Assembly (NCBI GenBank): GCA_041671765.1
Contig: JBAZAX010000006.1
Span: 1-64,000, forward strand
Direction of reading: 5' to 3'
Length of the DNA stretch: 64,000 nucleotides
From: JBAZAX01 sp041671765
GTDB lineage: Bacteria > Babelota > Babeliae > Babelales > RVW-14
The translations under genes were made by a program, and so were the position numbers. Below the pieces are notes generated by a model. The model was given only the letters and a program-made list of their open reading frames with translations, ran no database searches and was not told where the DNA came from. This document shows, piece by piece, positions 1 to 8,582 of the stretch; the first letter of the stretch is position 1; every line of letters starts with the position of its first letter.

Positions 1-11
1 TTTGCAAACAT
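1..11 (-). CDS. Start of a gene running off the left edge
   Basis: Read on the minus strand, an ATG at position 11 is preceded by a strong purine-rich ribosome binding site (AGGGAGGG, about 7 bases upstream). Only four codons lie inside the window, so the product cannot be named. It would be transcribed divergently from the gene at 169. Confidence 0.3.
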
Positions 12-34
12 GACCTGCCCTCCCTAAAATTTTA

Positions 35-70
35 TTAACTACCGCCTCCCAATCCATCTAGTCCCATCAT
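35..70 (-). CDS. Possible 11-codon leader ORF (MMGLDGLGGGS)
   Basis: A tiny reading frame on the minus strand starts ATG-ATG just after GGGAGG and stops TAA at 35. A second strong ribosome binding site and the ATG at 11 follow it. Its own good binding site and its place directly before another start suggest a translated leader peptide or a small gene. No family is recognised, and chance is not excluded. Confidence 0.3.
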   Translation of the reverse strand: MMGLDGLGGGS

Positions 71-168
71 TGTCCTCCCTAGAATTTCTAGTTATAATGT
101 AACAACTCAATTTAATACTAAACACTACTCACAAATTTCTGCAAGAAAATAAATTCTAAAGGAATTTA

Positions 169-1761
169 ATGAACAAAGCATTAACAAAACTTTTATTCGT
201 ATGTTTTTTTATTTTCAGTTTTAATTGTCATGCGTGGTGTATAACCCATAAACAGTTACAAATTGCAAGCATATCAACAGGGACAATTACAGGACTCTGT
301 GTTGCTGCTGCAACGCTGTATGGCAGTTACAAGCTCAATTGTGATAAAAAAACAGACATAAAAGCTGCAACAGCCGGAGGCATATCCTCAACATTATTAA
401 CATATTTTTTGATGATGAAACTACTTGAAAAATATACTCCTGAACATATTTTACAAACAGTTGAACATGATTTTAAAAATATAACCCAAGATGAACTAGC
501 TAATAAAACATTTACGCATGAAAAAGAACTGTTAGAATATCTAAATTATATGTTTGGCAACTCATTTGCGATGGAAGAATCCATTGCACACCTTAAAAAC
601 TTAAATTCTCAAACAACCGAAATAATTGAACAATTAAATCAAATTCAATATGGCAATAAAAATTGTGCCATAATTAATACTTGTGAAAAACTAAAAGACA
701 ATATTCTTCTCTTTAAAGGATTCATAAGCACAAAAATCACACAAATAACTATAGCATTCATCAAAACAGATACTAATATTAATCTAACCGTTTTAGATGA
801 ACAGTTAAAAATCTTGGGTAATGCTCAGAAAATTATTTCTGAAACAATCTCACAAATCCCACACAAAAAAATATTTAATAATGTAATGATGGAATTAAAA
901 ACGCAAAATGACGAAGTAAGTGATCTTAAAAATTTGATTAACATTAAAAAAATTCAGATAACAATTCAAGATTCAGATGACATTCTAAAAAATTTGAGTG
1001 CCAAAGCAGTTACCAGCCAAACGCACCAACTTGAAAGTCTACTGATAAACTTAGAACAAACGCAGGATCAATTGAAAACAATGCCACACAGCTTATCGGA
1101 TATAACTTCGACTAAACTCATCAACCTACAAACTAACGCAAAATTAAAATTGATAGAATCTTTAATAAAATTAGTTGAGATAGATTACTTTGTATCCACA
1201 GAATTTAAAACTAGCGAAGATCTGGGAAATACAATTGCCACAAAATTTGAAAGCTCTTGGTATTTAATTTTAGCGAAGAAAAATTTAGCAGAACTTCAAT
1301 GCACACTCGAATACATAAGCGATAATTTTGTAGATGTAACAAAATTTATAAAAGAAAATCCAACGCCAATGCAATTTGAAGAGCTTTTTAACACTTTACA
1401 AGAAAAAAACAGCCACTTAATCAAAAAAGTAGACCTGTTAATGTTAATGATCGTAAAAAATAAAGATTATCCAGGTCAACTTCAAGCATATGAGCAAAGT
1501 CTATTAACAAAACAACAAATTACAATTTTAGAAAATCAACGAATACTCATGGAAAACCATCTTGATAACGATAAAAAGCTTGAAGCATCCATAAACAAGC
1601 TTAAACAATCACAGGGCTCAAAATTACAAGAAGTAAAATGTTCTATCGACAAGCTTGAAAACAAAATCAAAGATTATAACTGGAAAATTGAGTCCTTGAT
1701 CAACCAACTTAAAAACGAAGTAATAAATAAACTTAATGGTAGAAATATTTCAGTTACTTAG
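169..1761 (+). CDS. Exported/membrane-anchored coiled-coil protein, unknown function
   Basis: This 530-residue protein is not recognised. Residues 1-24 form a signal peptide (basic start, hydrophobic core, ending near CHAWC). A second hydrophobic segment follows at about 30-53 (ASISTGTITGLCVAAATLYG). The rest is rich in Lys, Asn, Ile and Glu with long heptad-like stretches, especially residues 430-525, so it should be largely coiled coil. The start is supported by AAAGGA five bases before ATG. It converges with rlmN, and the two stops overlap by 8 bases. A surface or periplasmic structural protein is one possibility, but nothing assigns a role. Confidence 0.8.
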   Translation: MNKALTKLLFVCFFIFSFNCHAWCITHKQLQIASISTGTITGLCVAAATLYGSYKLNCDKKTDIKAATAGGISSTLLTYFLMMKLLEKYTPEHILQTVEHDFKNITQDELANKTFTHEKELLEYLNYMFGNSFAMEESIAHLKNLNSQTTEIIEQLNQIQYGNKNCAIINTCEKLKDNILLFKGFISTKITQITIAFIKTDTNINLTVLDEQLKILGNAQKIISETISQIPHKKIFNNVMMELKTQNDEVSDLKNLINIKKIQITIQDSDDILKNLSAKAVTSQTHQLESLLINLEQTQDQLKTMPHSLSDITSTKLINLQTNAKLKLIESLIKLVEIDYFVSTEFKTSEDLGNTIATKFESSWYLILAKKNLAELQCTLEYISDNFVDVTKFIKENPTPMQFEELFNTLQEKNSHLIKKVDLLMLMIVKNKDYPGQLQAYEQSLLTKQQITILENQRILMENHLDNDKKLEASINKLKQSQGSKLQEVKCSIDKLENKIKDYNWKIESLINQLKNEVINKLNGRNISVT

Positions 1762-2797
1762 ATTTTTTCAATGCAAACTGCCCGCAACCACCTTCAATAT
1801 CAACCCCATGACTACGTCGAACCGTAACTGTAAACGATTTTGATTTTAAAAACAGTGCAAAATCATTGATAACTTTTGCTGATGAAGGTTGTGCATCAAT
1901 CAATGTTGTTGGATTATATGGAATTAGATTAAATTTAACCTTAACTGTGCTTAAAAGCTTAACCAGTTGCTTTGCATGTTCCATTGTATCATTTATGCCT
2001 GCCAACATTATGTATTCAATTGTTATACAATCACGTTTGCCAAGCTCAATTTTTTGTAACTCATCTACAAGTTTAGTCAATGGAAACGTTTTATTAACCG
2101 GCATGTACTCTGATCTAAGTTTATCGTTTGGAAAATGGAGTGAAACTGCAAGATTTACTTCAAACTTATTAATAAATGCTGCAATTCCAGGCCCAACACC
2201 TGCTGTAGAAACTGTAATCTTTGATCTGGAAAGGCCAAATAAATTTTCATCAAGGAAATTACCCACTGCTCTTTTAACTGCATCTAAATTTAAAAAAGGC
2301 TCACCCATGCCCATAAAAACTATATTTGAAATACGTTCAATAAGTTTGTGCTCTAAGGCATATTTTTCAACGGCGAGAAACTGTCCTACAATTTCCCCTG
2401 CATCAAGCTTTCTGACAAAACCAATTTCTGAACCGGTTGCACAAAAACTACACTTAAGCGGACAGCCAACCATACAAGAAACACAAAGAGTCGTACGACT
2501 TGGCGCAATCATCAAAATAGATTCAATTAAACGACCATCGAATGCTTTAAATAAAAATTTATAGGAACCATCTTTTTCGGATTTAACAACTTCCTCAATT
2601 TGTGGAACAAAAAAATTGAATTTGTCTGATAGAATAACCTGCATATTTTTGGAAAAACTCGTCATTTTCGAAAAATCAAAAACATGCTTTTTAAAGATCC
2701 AATCACAGAGCTGTGTCATCCTGAATTTTTCAAATCCAAATTCAAGCATTAATTCTTTGAGTTCGTTAAACGTTAAATCTAAAATATTTTTTTTCAT
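1754..2797 (-). CDS. rlmN: 23S rRNA/tRNA adenine-C2 methyltransferase RlmN
   Basis: This is a radical-SAM enzyme that methylates C2 of A2503 in 23S rRNA and A37 of some tRNAs. The cluster motif CxxxCxxC is present as C112, C116 and C119. The two mechanistic cysteines of the family are also there: C105, seven residues before the cluster as in E. coli, and C338 in GGCGQF near the C-terminus. At 347 residues the length is close to normal. I chose the ATG at 2797 because MKKNILDLT fits the family N-terminus. The frame could begin at a TTG at 2818, but no good ribosome binding site supports either. The 3' end overlaps the convergent gene before it. Confidence 0.95.
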   Translation of the reverse strand: MKKNILDLTFNELKELMLEFGFEKFRMTQLCDWIFKKHVFDFSKMTSFSKNMQVILSDKFNFFVPQIEEVVKSEKDGSYKFLFKAFDGRLIESILMIAPSRTTLCVSCMVGCPLKCSFCATGSEIGFVRKLDAGEIVGQFLAVEKYALEHKLIERISNIVFMGMGEPFLNLDAVKRAVGNFLDENLFGLSRSKITVSTAGVGPGIAAFINKFEVNLAVSLHFPNDKLRSEYMPVNKTFPLTKLVDELQKIELGKRDCITIEYIMLAGINDTMEHAKQLVKLLSTVKVKFNLIPYNPTTLIDAQPSSAKVINDFALFLKSKSFTVTVRRSHGVDIEGGCGQFALKKSK

Positions 2798-3113
2798 ACA
2801 AATATCTGTACCTATCAAAACCTATCAGAAGTAGTTAAATTCATTTACAAAACTAAGTTTAGCATGACACTGAAATAAAAGCTAACCCTGATACCAAGCC
2901 ACAAGCAGCTTGGAACTCCTAATTAAAAAATGTGGAATATGGTCATTTTTGCTCAAATTTGCACAAAAACGTCAATTTTCGCCTTTTAAAACCTAATTTC
3001 ATCATACGATATCATTGACCGATATTATTGACTTATGCTGTCACGATTAATTATATTTGAAATATATGAAACATTAAGTATAAAAATACTAATCTTTAGG
3101 TAAGGGGGGAGTT
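2798..3113. other. Divergent intergenic region of 316 bases
   Basis: No gene is seen here. The region separates rlmN (minus) from the small exported protein at 3114 (plus). It holds the candidate promoter listed at 3028-3057. It also has a short inverted repeat, CCAAGC at 2894-2899 with GCTTGG at 2908-2913. Confidence 0.5.
3028..3057 (+). promoter_or_regulatory. Candidate sigma-70 promoter
   Basis: TTGACT (3028-3033) and TATATT (3052-3057) are separated by 18 bases. They lie about 55 bases before the ATG of the gene at 3114. Confidence 0.5.
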
Positions 3114-3662
3114 ATGGAATCACTAAAAATTTTATCCAAAATTTTATCATTGGCATGCCTGATTTCACTGTCATCTGCAAATACAACAAAAGCTTCGCGA
3201 AATTTTGATGCGGATAATCCACCAAATCCACTGGATGCCAAAAATGTTACACTTACAATATTTAATAATACAGATATGAAAATCAAAACAACTTTCTTTT
3301 TGGAAAATAAAAAAGTATATCCAGGTAAAATCATCGAACCAAGACAGTCTCTTATATTTGAAGTAGAAGGAAGATACAATAAAAAGAGAGCCTACTTTAG
3401 ATTTCGTGTTGCCGGCGATCAGGCAAAAGGCACGGGTGTAAAATTCTTTTATAAGCAAGTTGCAAAGTCAAGAGGTGCAAAAGTAGATGAAATATACCTA
3501 CTACAAGATGATCAAAGTAATTTCATTATAAGTGCGACTCCAGATATAAATGCACTAACAACTATTCTTAGGGCAGATATAAATGCAAAACTGCTACCTG
3601 AGGCAAACGTAACTAAAAAACATAAAAATTCTAAAAAGAGCAAAAGCTCGAAGAGAAATTAA
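3114..3662 (+). CDS. Small exported protein with basic Lys/Ser tail
   Basis: This is an unrecognised 182-residue protein. A signal peptide covers about residues 1-23 (ending near SSANTT). The middle (residues 42-140) is rich in beta-prone segments such as VTLTIFNNTD and FRFRVAGD, which suggests a small beta-sandwich domain. The last 18 residues are almost all Lys and Ser. The tail could bind nucleic acid or acidic polymers, but that is a guess. A very strong AGGGGGGA precedes the ATG. The gene is followed by a perfect inverted repeat at 3678-3735. Confidence 0.75.
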   Translation: MESLKILSKILSLACLISLSSANTTKASRNFDADNPPNPLDAKNVTLTIFNNTDMKIKTTFFLENKKVYPGKIIEPRQSLIFEVEGRYNKKRAYFRFRVAGDQAKGTGVKFFYKQVAKSRGAKVDEIYLLQDDQSNFIISATPDINALTTILRADINAKLLPEANVTKKHKNSKKSKSSKRN

Positions 3663-3677
3663 TACTTAATTACAAGT

Positions 3678-3735
3678 TTAACTAAACTATAAGGCGACAG
3701 CTTTTTTTAGTACTGTCGCCTTATAGTTTAGTTAA
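3678..3735. terminator. Perfect 23-bp inverted repeat, likely bidirectional terminator
   Basis: The arms 3678-3700 and 3713-3735 are exact reverse complements of 23 bases, around a 12-base loop containing seven T. It sits between two convergent genes (3662 and 3742). The T run is in the loop rather than after the stem. Confidence 0.7.
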
Positions 3736-3741
3736 TTGCTT

Positions 3742-4674
3742 TTAATACTTAACGCCAACGTATGCAAAAAGTGGGTCATGCAATTTGCATCCAGTTCTTT
3801 CACTAAATTTGGTGGGAATCTGTAGGATCGGAGCAAAAAGTTGTTTATTAAACTCATAAAATTCACCCTCAATCAGGTACCCATAAACCCCGCCTTTTTT
3901 TAATAAACGATTATGCTGAAAAGCCAAAAATGTTTCTAGCGGCTTTTGTGTAAAATCTGATGCAATAAGCAGGTCGCTTTGCGCTATTTCACCATGGTTA
4001 ATTTGCAAAGCATATTCATTTATATCGTCATAAAAGTCACATTTAATTTTTAAATTGCTCACGTTATATTCTTTTAAATACGAAAACCAACACAAAAATT
4101 GAAAAAACATTTTATTAAGCTCGTCAGATCGCAAGTAATATTCATTAGTCACTGGCATATCAACAAAATAAGGTTTATATAAATCATCGATAAGATTAAC
4201 TTGTATATTCAAAAAACCGCAGTCAATTAATTTTGTAACAATAACAAGAGCCTCAAATAACCTTCCTGCGCCCAAAACTGTTACTGTAAGAACATGATCT
4301 CTTTTTTCAAATGTTTTCCTTACCTGTGACACAATAGCAAGATCAAATACCCCTCTTCGTTCCGGAAATTTAGGTCGATCAAGTTTGCTACAAAAACATT
4401 CTCCCAAAAAGCCTAATACGTGCTCATCCCTTTTACTTTTAAATTCGCGTATTTCAGAAATAAGCATTGCTACCGGCATGTGGGGATTTTCTGGAGCAAA
4501 CGTTTTATCCATAAGGCTTTTTATATGACCAAATTGCGTTAATTCACTGTCATTAAAATATTCATGATTTCGTCCAAGCTCAACGACATAATGCCCAGCA
4601 TTACAAATTTCACAAATACATATAAGTAGAACAAAAATATAAAACATCGAAGTGTTGCGTTTAATATTAAACAT
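3742..4674 (-). CDS. Exported protein with a Rossmann/methyltransferase-like core
   Basis: This 310-residue protein has a signal peptide over about residues 1-26 (hydrophobic FYIFVLLICICEI, ending NAGH). Its core resembles a SAM-binding fold: VTVLGAGRLFEAL at about 131-143 looks like motif I, VNLIDDLY at 159-166 like the strand ending in an acidic residue, LLIASDF like the motif after it, and LLKKGGVYGYL like the usual Gly-rich turn. No specific family is recognised. The ATG at 4674 is preferred over the one at 4680 because AAAGG lies seven bases before it. A SAM-type fold on an exported protein is unusual. The fold assignment is an inference. Confidence 0.7.
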   Translation of the reverse strand: MFNIKRNTSMFYIFVLLICICEICNAGHYVVELGRNHEYFNDSELTQFGHIKSLMDKTFAPENPHMPVAMLISEIREFKSKRDEHVLGFLGECFCSKLDRPKFPERRGVFDLAIVSQVRKTFEKRDHVLTVTVLGAGRLFEALVIVTKLIDCGFLNIQVNLIDDLYKPYFVDMPVTNEYYLRSDELNKMFFQFLCWFSYLKEYNVSNLKIKCDFYDDINEYALQINHGEIAQSDLLIASDFTQKPLETFLAFQHNRLLKKGGVYGYLIEGEFYEFNKQLFAPILQIPTKFSERTGCKLHDPLFAYVGVKY

Positions 4675-4805
4675 GCACATACCTTTAGAAAAAAATAATA
4701 GAAAAAAATTAGTTTTTTAAAATATTGGTAAAACAGCAGAAAAACATTCTATCAGCTTATTTATTCTTTGCAAAAGATTATTCTATGAAGTTTTTTGATT
4801 TTAAA

Positions 4806-5909
4806 TCAAATACTCTTGATACCGGCTCGATTCCACTCATCTGTAATTTCGTCAGCAATAATTTTATCGAAACAGACAGCAATCCCACAATCCCCGCCAC
4901 CTGCACCTGAGCTTTTTGCAGCAGCACCACAAACCTGCGCCGAATCAATTAAACGTTTTAACTCTTTTGTTTCAAGTTCAATACCAGATTCAGCCCCTAA
5001 GTTAGCAAGCAAGTCTCGATTTTGATTTATCAAATCAATAATCTGAAACTTGTTATTTCTCTGAATGGCAGAAATAAGATTTAAAACGACCAAATTTATT
5101 GATTGCATAATGCTCTGATAAATCTCTGGCTGGCTGTCCTTAAACAAATTCATTTTTCCAATCATCTTAGTTGTAGAAGCACTATAGCCAACAAACCCTA
5201 TCAACACTTGCATATTCTCAGGCAACTTAATTTCGCTCATTCTCAAATCAGGCCAGTCTAACAAAACAATATTACTTATATTTTTTGCAGAGCAAATCTC
5301 GTTTTCAAGCCATTCTGCATTAAATCTTCGGTAAATAATCGGCCTTTGATAAGCCGAACAGGCAACGTCAAATCCACTGCCAAGCTTTCCTGACGCAAAG
5401 TAGTGTGATAAACATGCGAGTTTAAAAACTAATTCTAAGTTTTTAACTGAATAAATATCAATATCATGAAATTTTAAAATCGCTTTGCAAACAGCAACCG
5501 TTACAGCAGCGCTACTTCCAAGCCCAGGTTTTACGAAATTAGAGCCATCAATTTTCACGCCGGATAACCCTGAATAAACTGATAGCTCAAAAGGCTTTAT
5601 TGAAATACCCTGCTCAGTTAAAAACTGTAGGCAATTTTTAATGGCACAAAAACAGACATTGAATTTTGCCATGAGCCGTTCAGGCAAAACTGGGTCAACG
5701 GTAAGGTGGCCCATAAGATTTTCCAGAGCCCATTGCAGAATAACGTTTTTTAACCCTATATCTTCAGAACTAAAAATAATTTTTTTGGATTCTTGAATTC
5801 GTACTGCAACAAATTTATTAACAGGAAGAACTATGCAACTGTGCCCAGGCTCAAGAATGCTCCATTCACCGGCAAGCATAATTTTACCTGGTGCTTTGAC
5901 CTCAATCAC
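4806..5909 (-). CDS. mvaK2: Phosphomevalonate kinase (GHMP family)
   Basis: Phosphorylates phosphomevalonate to diphosphomevalonate in isoprenoid synthesis. The GHMP-kinase layout is clear: KAPGKIMLAGEW at the N-terminus, the ATP-binding loop GLGSSAAVTVAV in the middle, and a C-terminal Gly-rich motif SSGAGGGDCG. I place the start at the GTG at 5909, which overlaps the end of mvaD by 8 bases and follows GGAG by six. The frame remains open to an ATG at 5945, but that would add residues absent from the family N-terminus. The overlap implies translational coupling. ERG8-type assignment rests on the pairing with mvaD. A mevalonate kinase is harder to exclude. Confidence 0.85.
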   Translation of the reverse strand: MIEVKAPGKIMLAGEWSILEPGHSCIVLPVNKFVAVRIQESKKIIFSSEDIGLKNVILQWALENLMGHLTVDPVLPERLMAKFNVCFCAIKNCLQFLTEQGISIKPFELSVYSGLSGVKIDGSNFVKPGLGSSAAVTVAVCKAILKFHDIDIYSVKNLELVFKLACLSHYFASGKLGSGFDVACSAYQRPIIYRRFNAEWLENEICSAKNISNIVLLDWPDLRMSEIKLPENMQVLIGFVGYSASTTKMIGKMNLFKDSQPEIYQSIMQSINLVVLNLISAIQRNNKFQIIDLINQNRDLLANLGAESGIELETKELKRLIDSAQVCGAAAKSSGAGGGDCGIAVCFDKIIADEITDEWNRAGIKSI

Positions 5910-6924
5910 CAGCAACTCCACTGACAATTGTTTGAATATCTTCAATATTTTTAAGTTCAGCTAAAATTTTATCTTGATACTTTTCAAGCGTTAGAATTTT
6001 AACATTCGGACCAGCATCGATTGTAAAATAACACTGAACACCACTGGCACGTAATTTGTTAACTAACTCAATAATTTTAACGGTTTTGTCCGTCCAATAA
6101 TTTATTGGGGGATTGGAAGTTCGCATTGTCTCGTGCATCTCAAGGCAATCAATCTGGGCCAGTTCGCCAACAATGTCCAAATCTTTATTGCCAATTGCAT
6201 CAAGAATTAATTTTACACGACGCTCTGAATTTCTAAGCCAATCCTGATAGATTTTGCTGGTCTTAACAGTAACCTGCATGGCCTGAGTTGAACTTATAGG
6301 TTTCTGTTTAGCCTGAACCACTGTAATAATTATTCTCAAATCAGGCCAATGGTCAGCCTTGAAAATCTGTTCTGAATATGAATCACTTCCCTGAGGGCAA
6401 ACGCCTTTGTGCCATAAATTAAACCCACCAATTATTGATCTAGAAGCGGATCCGGAACCACGACGAGCTAAAATTGAAAGTTCTTTAGAATCAAGTTTTA
6501 ATCCGCAAAGCTCATTCAACCCCTTTGCAAGCGCCGCAAAACCGCTTGCGCTACTGGCAAGACCGGCGGCAGTTGGAAAATTATTTACAGAATTAATTTG
6601 GAAAAAAGAGTCTTGTAAATACTTATATTGCAAAGATGTGTCTTGAATAGACGAGTTTGGGAAGGATTTGTAAGTCGCAAATTTTTTGCGAAAAACATGC
6701 AAAAAACGCAAAATTTTGACGTTGGCATTATCACTGACAAAAACACCATTGAGCTTGATTGTGTCAGAATTGCCAAATCCAATTTCGGTAGTTGTTTTTA
6801 AAGCATCAAGAGAAACGGATATGCTGCTTTTTGTTGGCAGCATAAAAAATTCATCTCTTTTTCCCCAGTATTTAATTAAAGCTATATTTGCATTTGCAGA
6901 TGCGATAACAGTATTCATAATCAA
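5902..6924 (-). CDS. mvaD: Diphosphomevalonate decarboxylase
   Basis: Makes isopentenyl diphosphate from diphosphomevalonate with ATP. Family hallmarks are all visible: ANIALIKYWGKRDE at the N-terminus, TAAGLASSASGFAAL (ATP loop), SGSASRSIIGGF (active-site region) and TIDAGPNVKIL with the conserved Asp-Ala-Gly-Pro-Asn. The length of 340 residues is usual. AAAGG lies six bases before the TTG at 6924. The ATG at 6918 (MNTVIAS) is an equally reasonable start with a longer spacing. It is the first gene of a two-gene unit with the kinase. HMG-CoA reductase and mevalonate kinase are not in the window. Confidence 0.93.
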   Translation of the reverse strand: MIMNTVIASANANIALIKYWGKRDEFFMLPTKSSISVSLDALKTTTEIGFGNSDTIKLNGVFVSDNANVKILRFLHVFRKKFATYKSFPNSSIQDTSLQYKYLQDSFFQINSVNNFPTAAGLASSASGFAALAKGLNELCGLKLDSKELSILARRGSGSASRSIIGGFNLWHKGVCPQGSDSYSEQIFKADHWPDLRIIITVVQAKQKPISSTQAMQVTVKTSKIYQDWLRNSERRVKLILDAIGNKDLDIVGELAQIDCLEMHETMRTSNPPINYWTDKTVKIIELVNKLRASGVQCYFTIDAGPNVKILTLEKYQDKILAELKNIEDIQTIVSGVAGD

Positions 6925-7027
6925 CTTTTGCCTTTAAAATCAACATAATCTTTATTTTAAAATCCAAATGAGTTAAATTGAAATTGATAATCAGTATAAT
7001 CTAAAAGTTAAATAATTTGAGAAAAAC

Positions 7028-7504
7028 ATGAGATATTCGTTTAAATCTGGTTTGGGATTTGGAATTACATCAGGCGTTATCACAACGCTGGGACTTCTTG
7101 TTGGACTTAATGCGGGAACCCAGTCTAAATTGGCAGTGATCGGTGGTATTTTGACAATCGCAATTGCAGATGCACTTTCGGATTCACTTGGAATGCATAT
7201 TTCAAAAGAGTTTGAATCTCGTACATCTATTACAGAAAATTGGGAAGCCACACTTGTAACATTTTTTTCCAAGTTTTTCGTGGCATTATCATTCATAGTT
7301 CCGGCTTTATACATGGATCTTTCATCAGCCATAAAAGTTGGTGTTTTGTGGGGACTTTTTCTTCTCTGTTCATTCAGCTATGTCATAGCAAAAGACAGAA
7401 AAGCAAATCCATTGTACGTTATGGGCGAGCATGTTTTTATTGCATCTGTTGTAATATTAACAGTTCAGTTTGTTGGAAGTTTTATTAGAAGCATTCTTAT
7501 TTGA
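7028..7504 (+). CDS. VIT/CCC1-like membrane protein (possible Fe/Mn transporter)
   Basis: This 158-residue protein has about four to five membrane segments. The start GFGITSGVITTLGLLVGLNAG and the following ADALSDSLGMHISKEFE resemble the first half of vacuolar iron transporter (VIT1/CCC1) proteins, where a helix with an acidic Asp and a Glu follow the first membrane pair. It is shorter than full-length family members (about 220-250 residues), so it may be a compact variant. Substrate is unproven, and iron or manganese is the family expectation. Only a weak ribosome binding site is seen. It converges on the USP-like gene. Confidence 0.65.
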   Translation: MRYSFKSGLGFGITSGVITTLGLLVGLNAGTQSKLAVIGGILTIAIADALSDSLGMHISKEFESRTSITENWEATLVTFFSKFFVALSFIVPALYMDLSSAIKVGVLWGLFLLCSFSYVIAKDRKANPLYVMGEHVFIASVVILTVQFVGSFIRSILI

Positions 7505-7523
7505 TTAAAAAAAATATTAAGCT

Positions 7524-8582
7524 CTAATCCAAAGCATCAGGCCAGAAAAAAAGAACTCCACAATCTAGTTGTTCTTTATAAATCAGATCATCAAGCATAT
7601 TTCTTGTATTTCCTGGAATTTTTCTTATCAAAGGCCTACCCTGACATTCTCTGAAAAAATCATCACAGAAAAACCAAGAATTGTTATAGTTTACATAAGC
7701 TGCACAATGTCCACAAAATGCGCTGGAGACTGTTTCTGCTGGATTCAAACCAACCCCTAATTTCGTTGAGCATTTAACAGCTTTTAGTTTATATGTTTTT
7801 TCTGTGCCGTAAGTAAAAGAGATTTGAGTGAAAACAGATTCAAGGCTAGATATAATTTTATAAAAAATATCAGGGTTATACATTGGCTCTGATATGGGTT
7901 TTACTATAAAAAGATCCAACGATGGGATAAAGAGCAAAAAGAAATTTAATCCATAATCATTAAATCCCTGCACGCACAATCTCGAATCCCCATAAATATA
8001 TTGAACCCCATTTTTCATAGGCAATCGCATAATTTTTTTTAAAGAGAGAAGAGTGTTTTGTTCGTGGGAATAAAAGAAAGCTTTAAGTTCTGAGCCTGAA
8101 ATTTCTTTTAATAAAAGGTATTCTGATAGCAAGGGAATGCCGCCAAAACCGCAATCTCCGATTTCTTGGCGGTACATACTATTCATGTACTTAAAAATCT
8201 CCCAACAGGGGGAATTTGAACAATTAATTATCTGATCGCGTAGTTCTGAAATTCTTGGATCAGCAAGTTTTTTTGATGGCTTATTTAAAAAGGACCAAAG
8301 TAATTCTTCATCACAAGAAAATCTTAAAAGATTTTCTCTTAATATTTTAAGTTGAACTTCTAACCCATTTTTAGGTTCTTTTATTTGATCTATGAATAAA
8401 CAAAATTTGGGACATTGTAACAAACATTGGAAAATTGCATTACAAAAACAAATTCCCCTTTCTACGTCATTATAAAATGGGATAGGAAAAGTTGGCTGAC
8501 CAGGAGAAACCATTGCAAAAATTGGCAGCCCAAGGTTTAGGTTAATGTTTATAAACAGTAGTAATAAAATTTTTAGATGCAT
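7524..8582 (-). CDS. Exported USP-like (C19) ubiquitin hydrolase
   Basis: This 352-residue protein has a signal peptide (hydrophobic residues 3-20, ending near IFAM). The ubiquitin-specific peptidase boxes can be read at both ends. The Cys box is GICFCNAIFQCL, with C45 in the nucleophile position. The His box is CGHCAAYVNYNNSWFFCDD, with H292 and D307/D308. The spacing of about 250 residues suits a minimal catalytic domain. The zinc-binding CxxC pairs of many USPs are not evident. Its ATG overlaps the last 10 bases of cdsA, so it is probably co-transcribed with truA-cdsA. Bacteria lack ubiquitin, so a host target is inferred. Confidence 0.75.
   Translation of the reverse strand: MHLKILLLLFININLNLGLPIFAMVSPGQPTFPIPFYNDVERGICFCNAIFQCLLQCPKFCLFIDQIKEPKNGLEVQLKILRENLLRFSCDEELLWSFLNKPSKKLADPRISELRDQIINCSNSPCWEIFKYMNSMYRQEIGDCGFGGIPLLSEYLLLKEISGSELKAFFYSHEQNTLLSLKKIMRLPMKNGVQYIYGDSRLCVQGFNDYGLNFFLLFIPSLDLFIVKPISEPMYNPDIFYKIISSLESVFTQISFTYGTEKTYKLKAVKCSTKLGVGLNPAETVSSAFCGHCAAYVNYNNSWFFCDDFFRECQGRPLIRKIPGNTRNMLDDLIYKEQLDCGVLFFWPDALD

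Noticed and set aside
1866..2564. Plus-strand open frame of 232 codons
   Set aside because: It lies wholly antisense to rlmN, whose motifs are intact.
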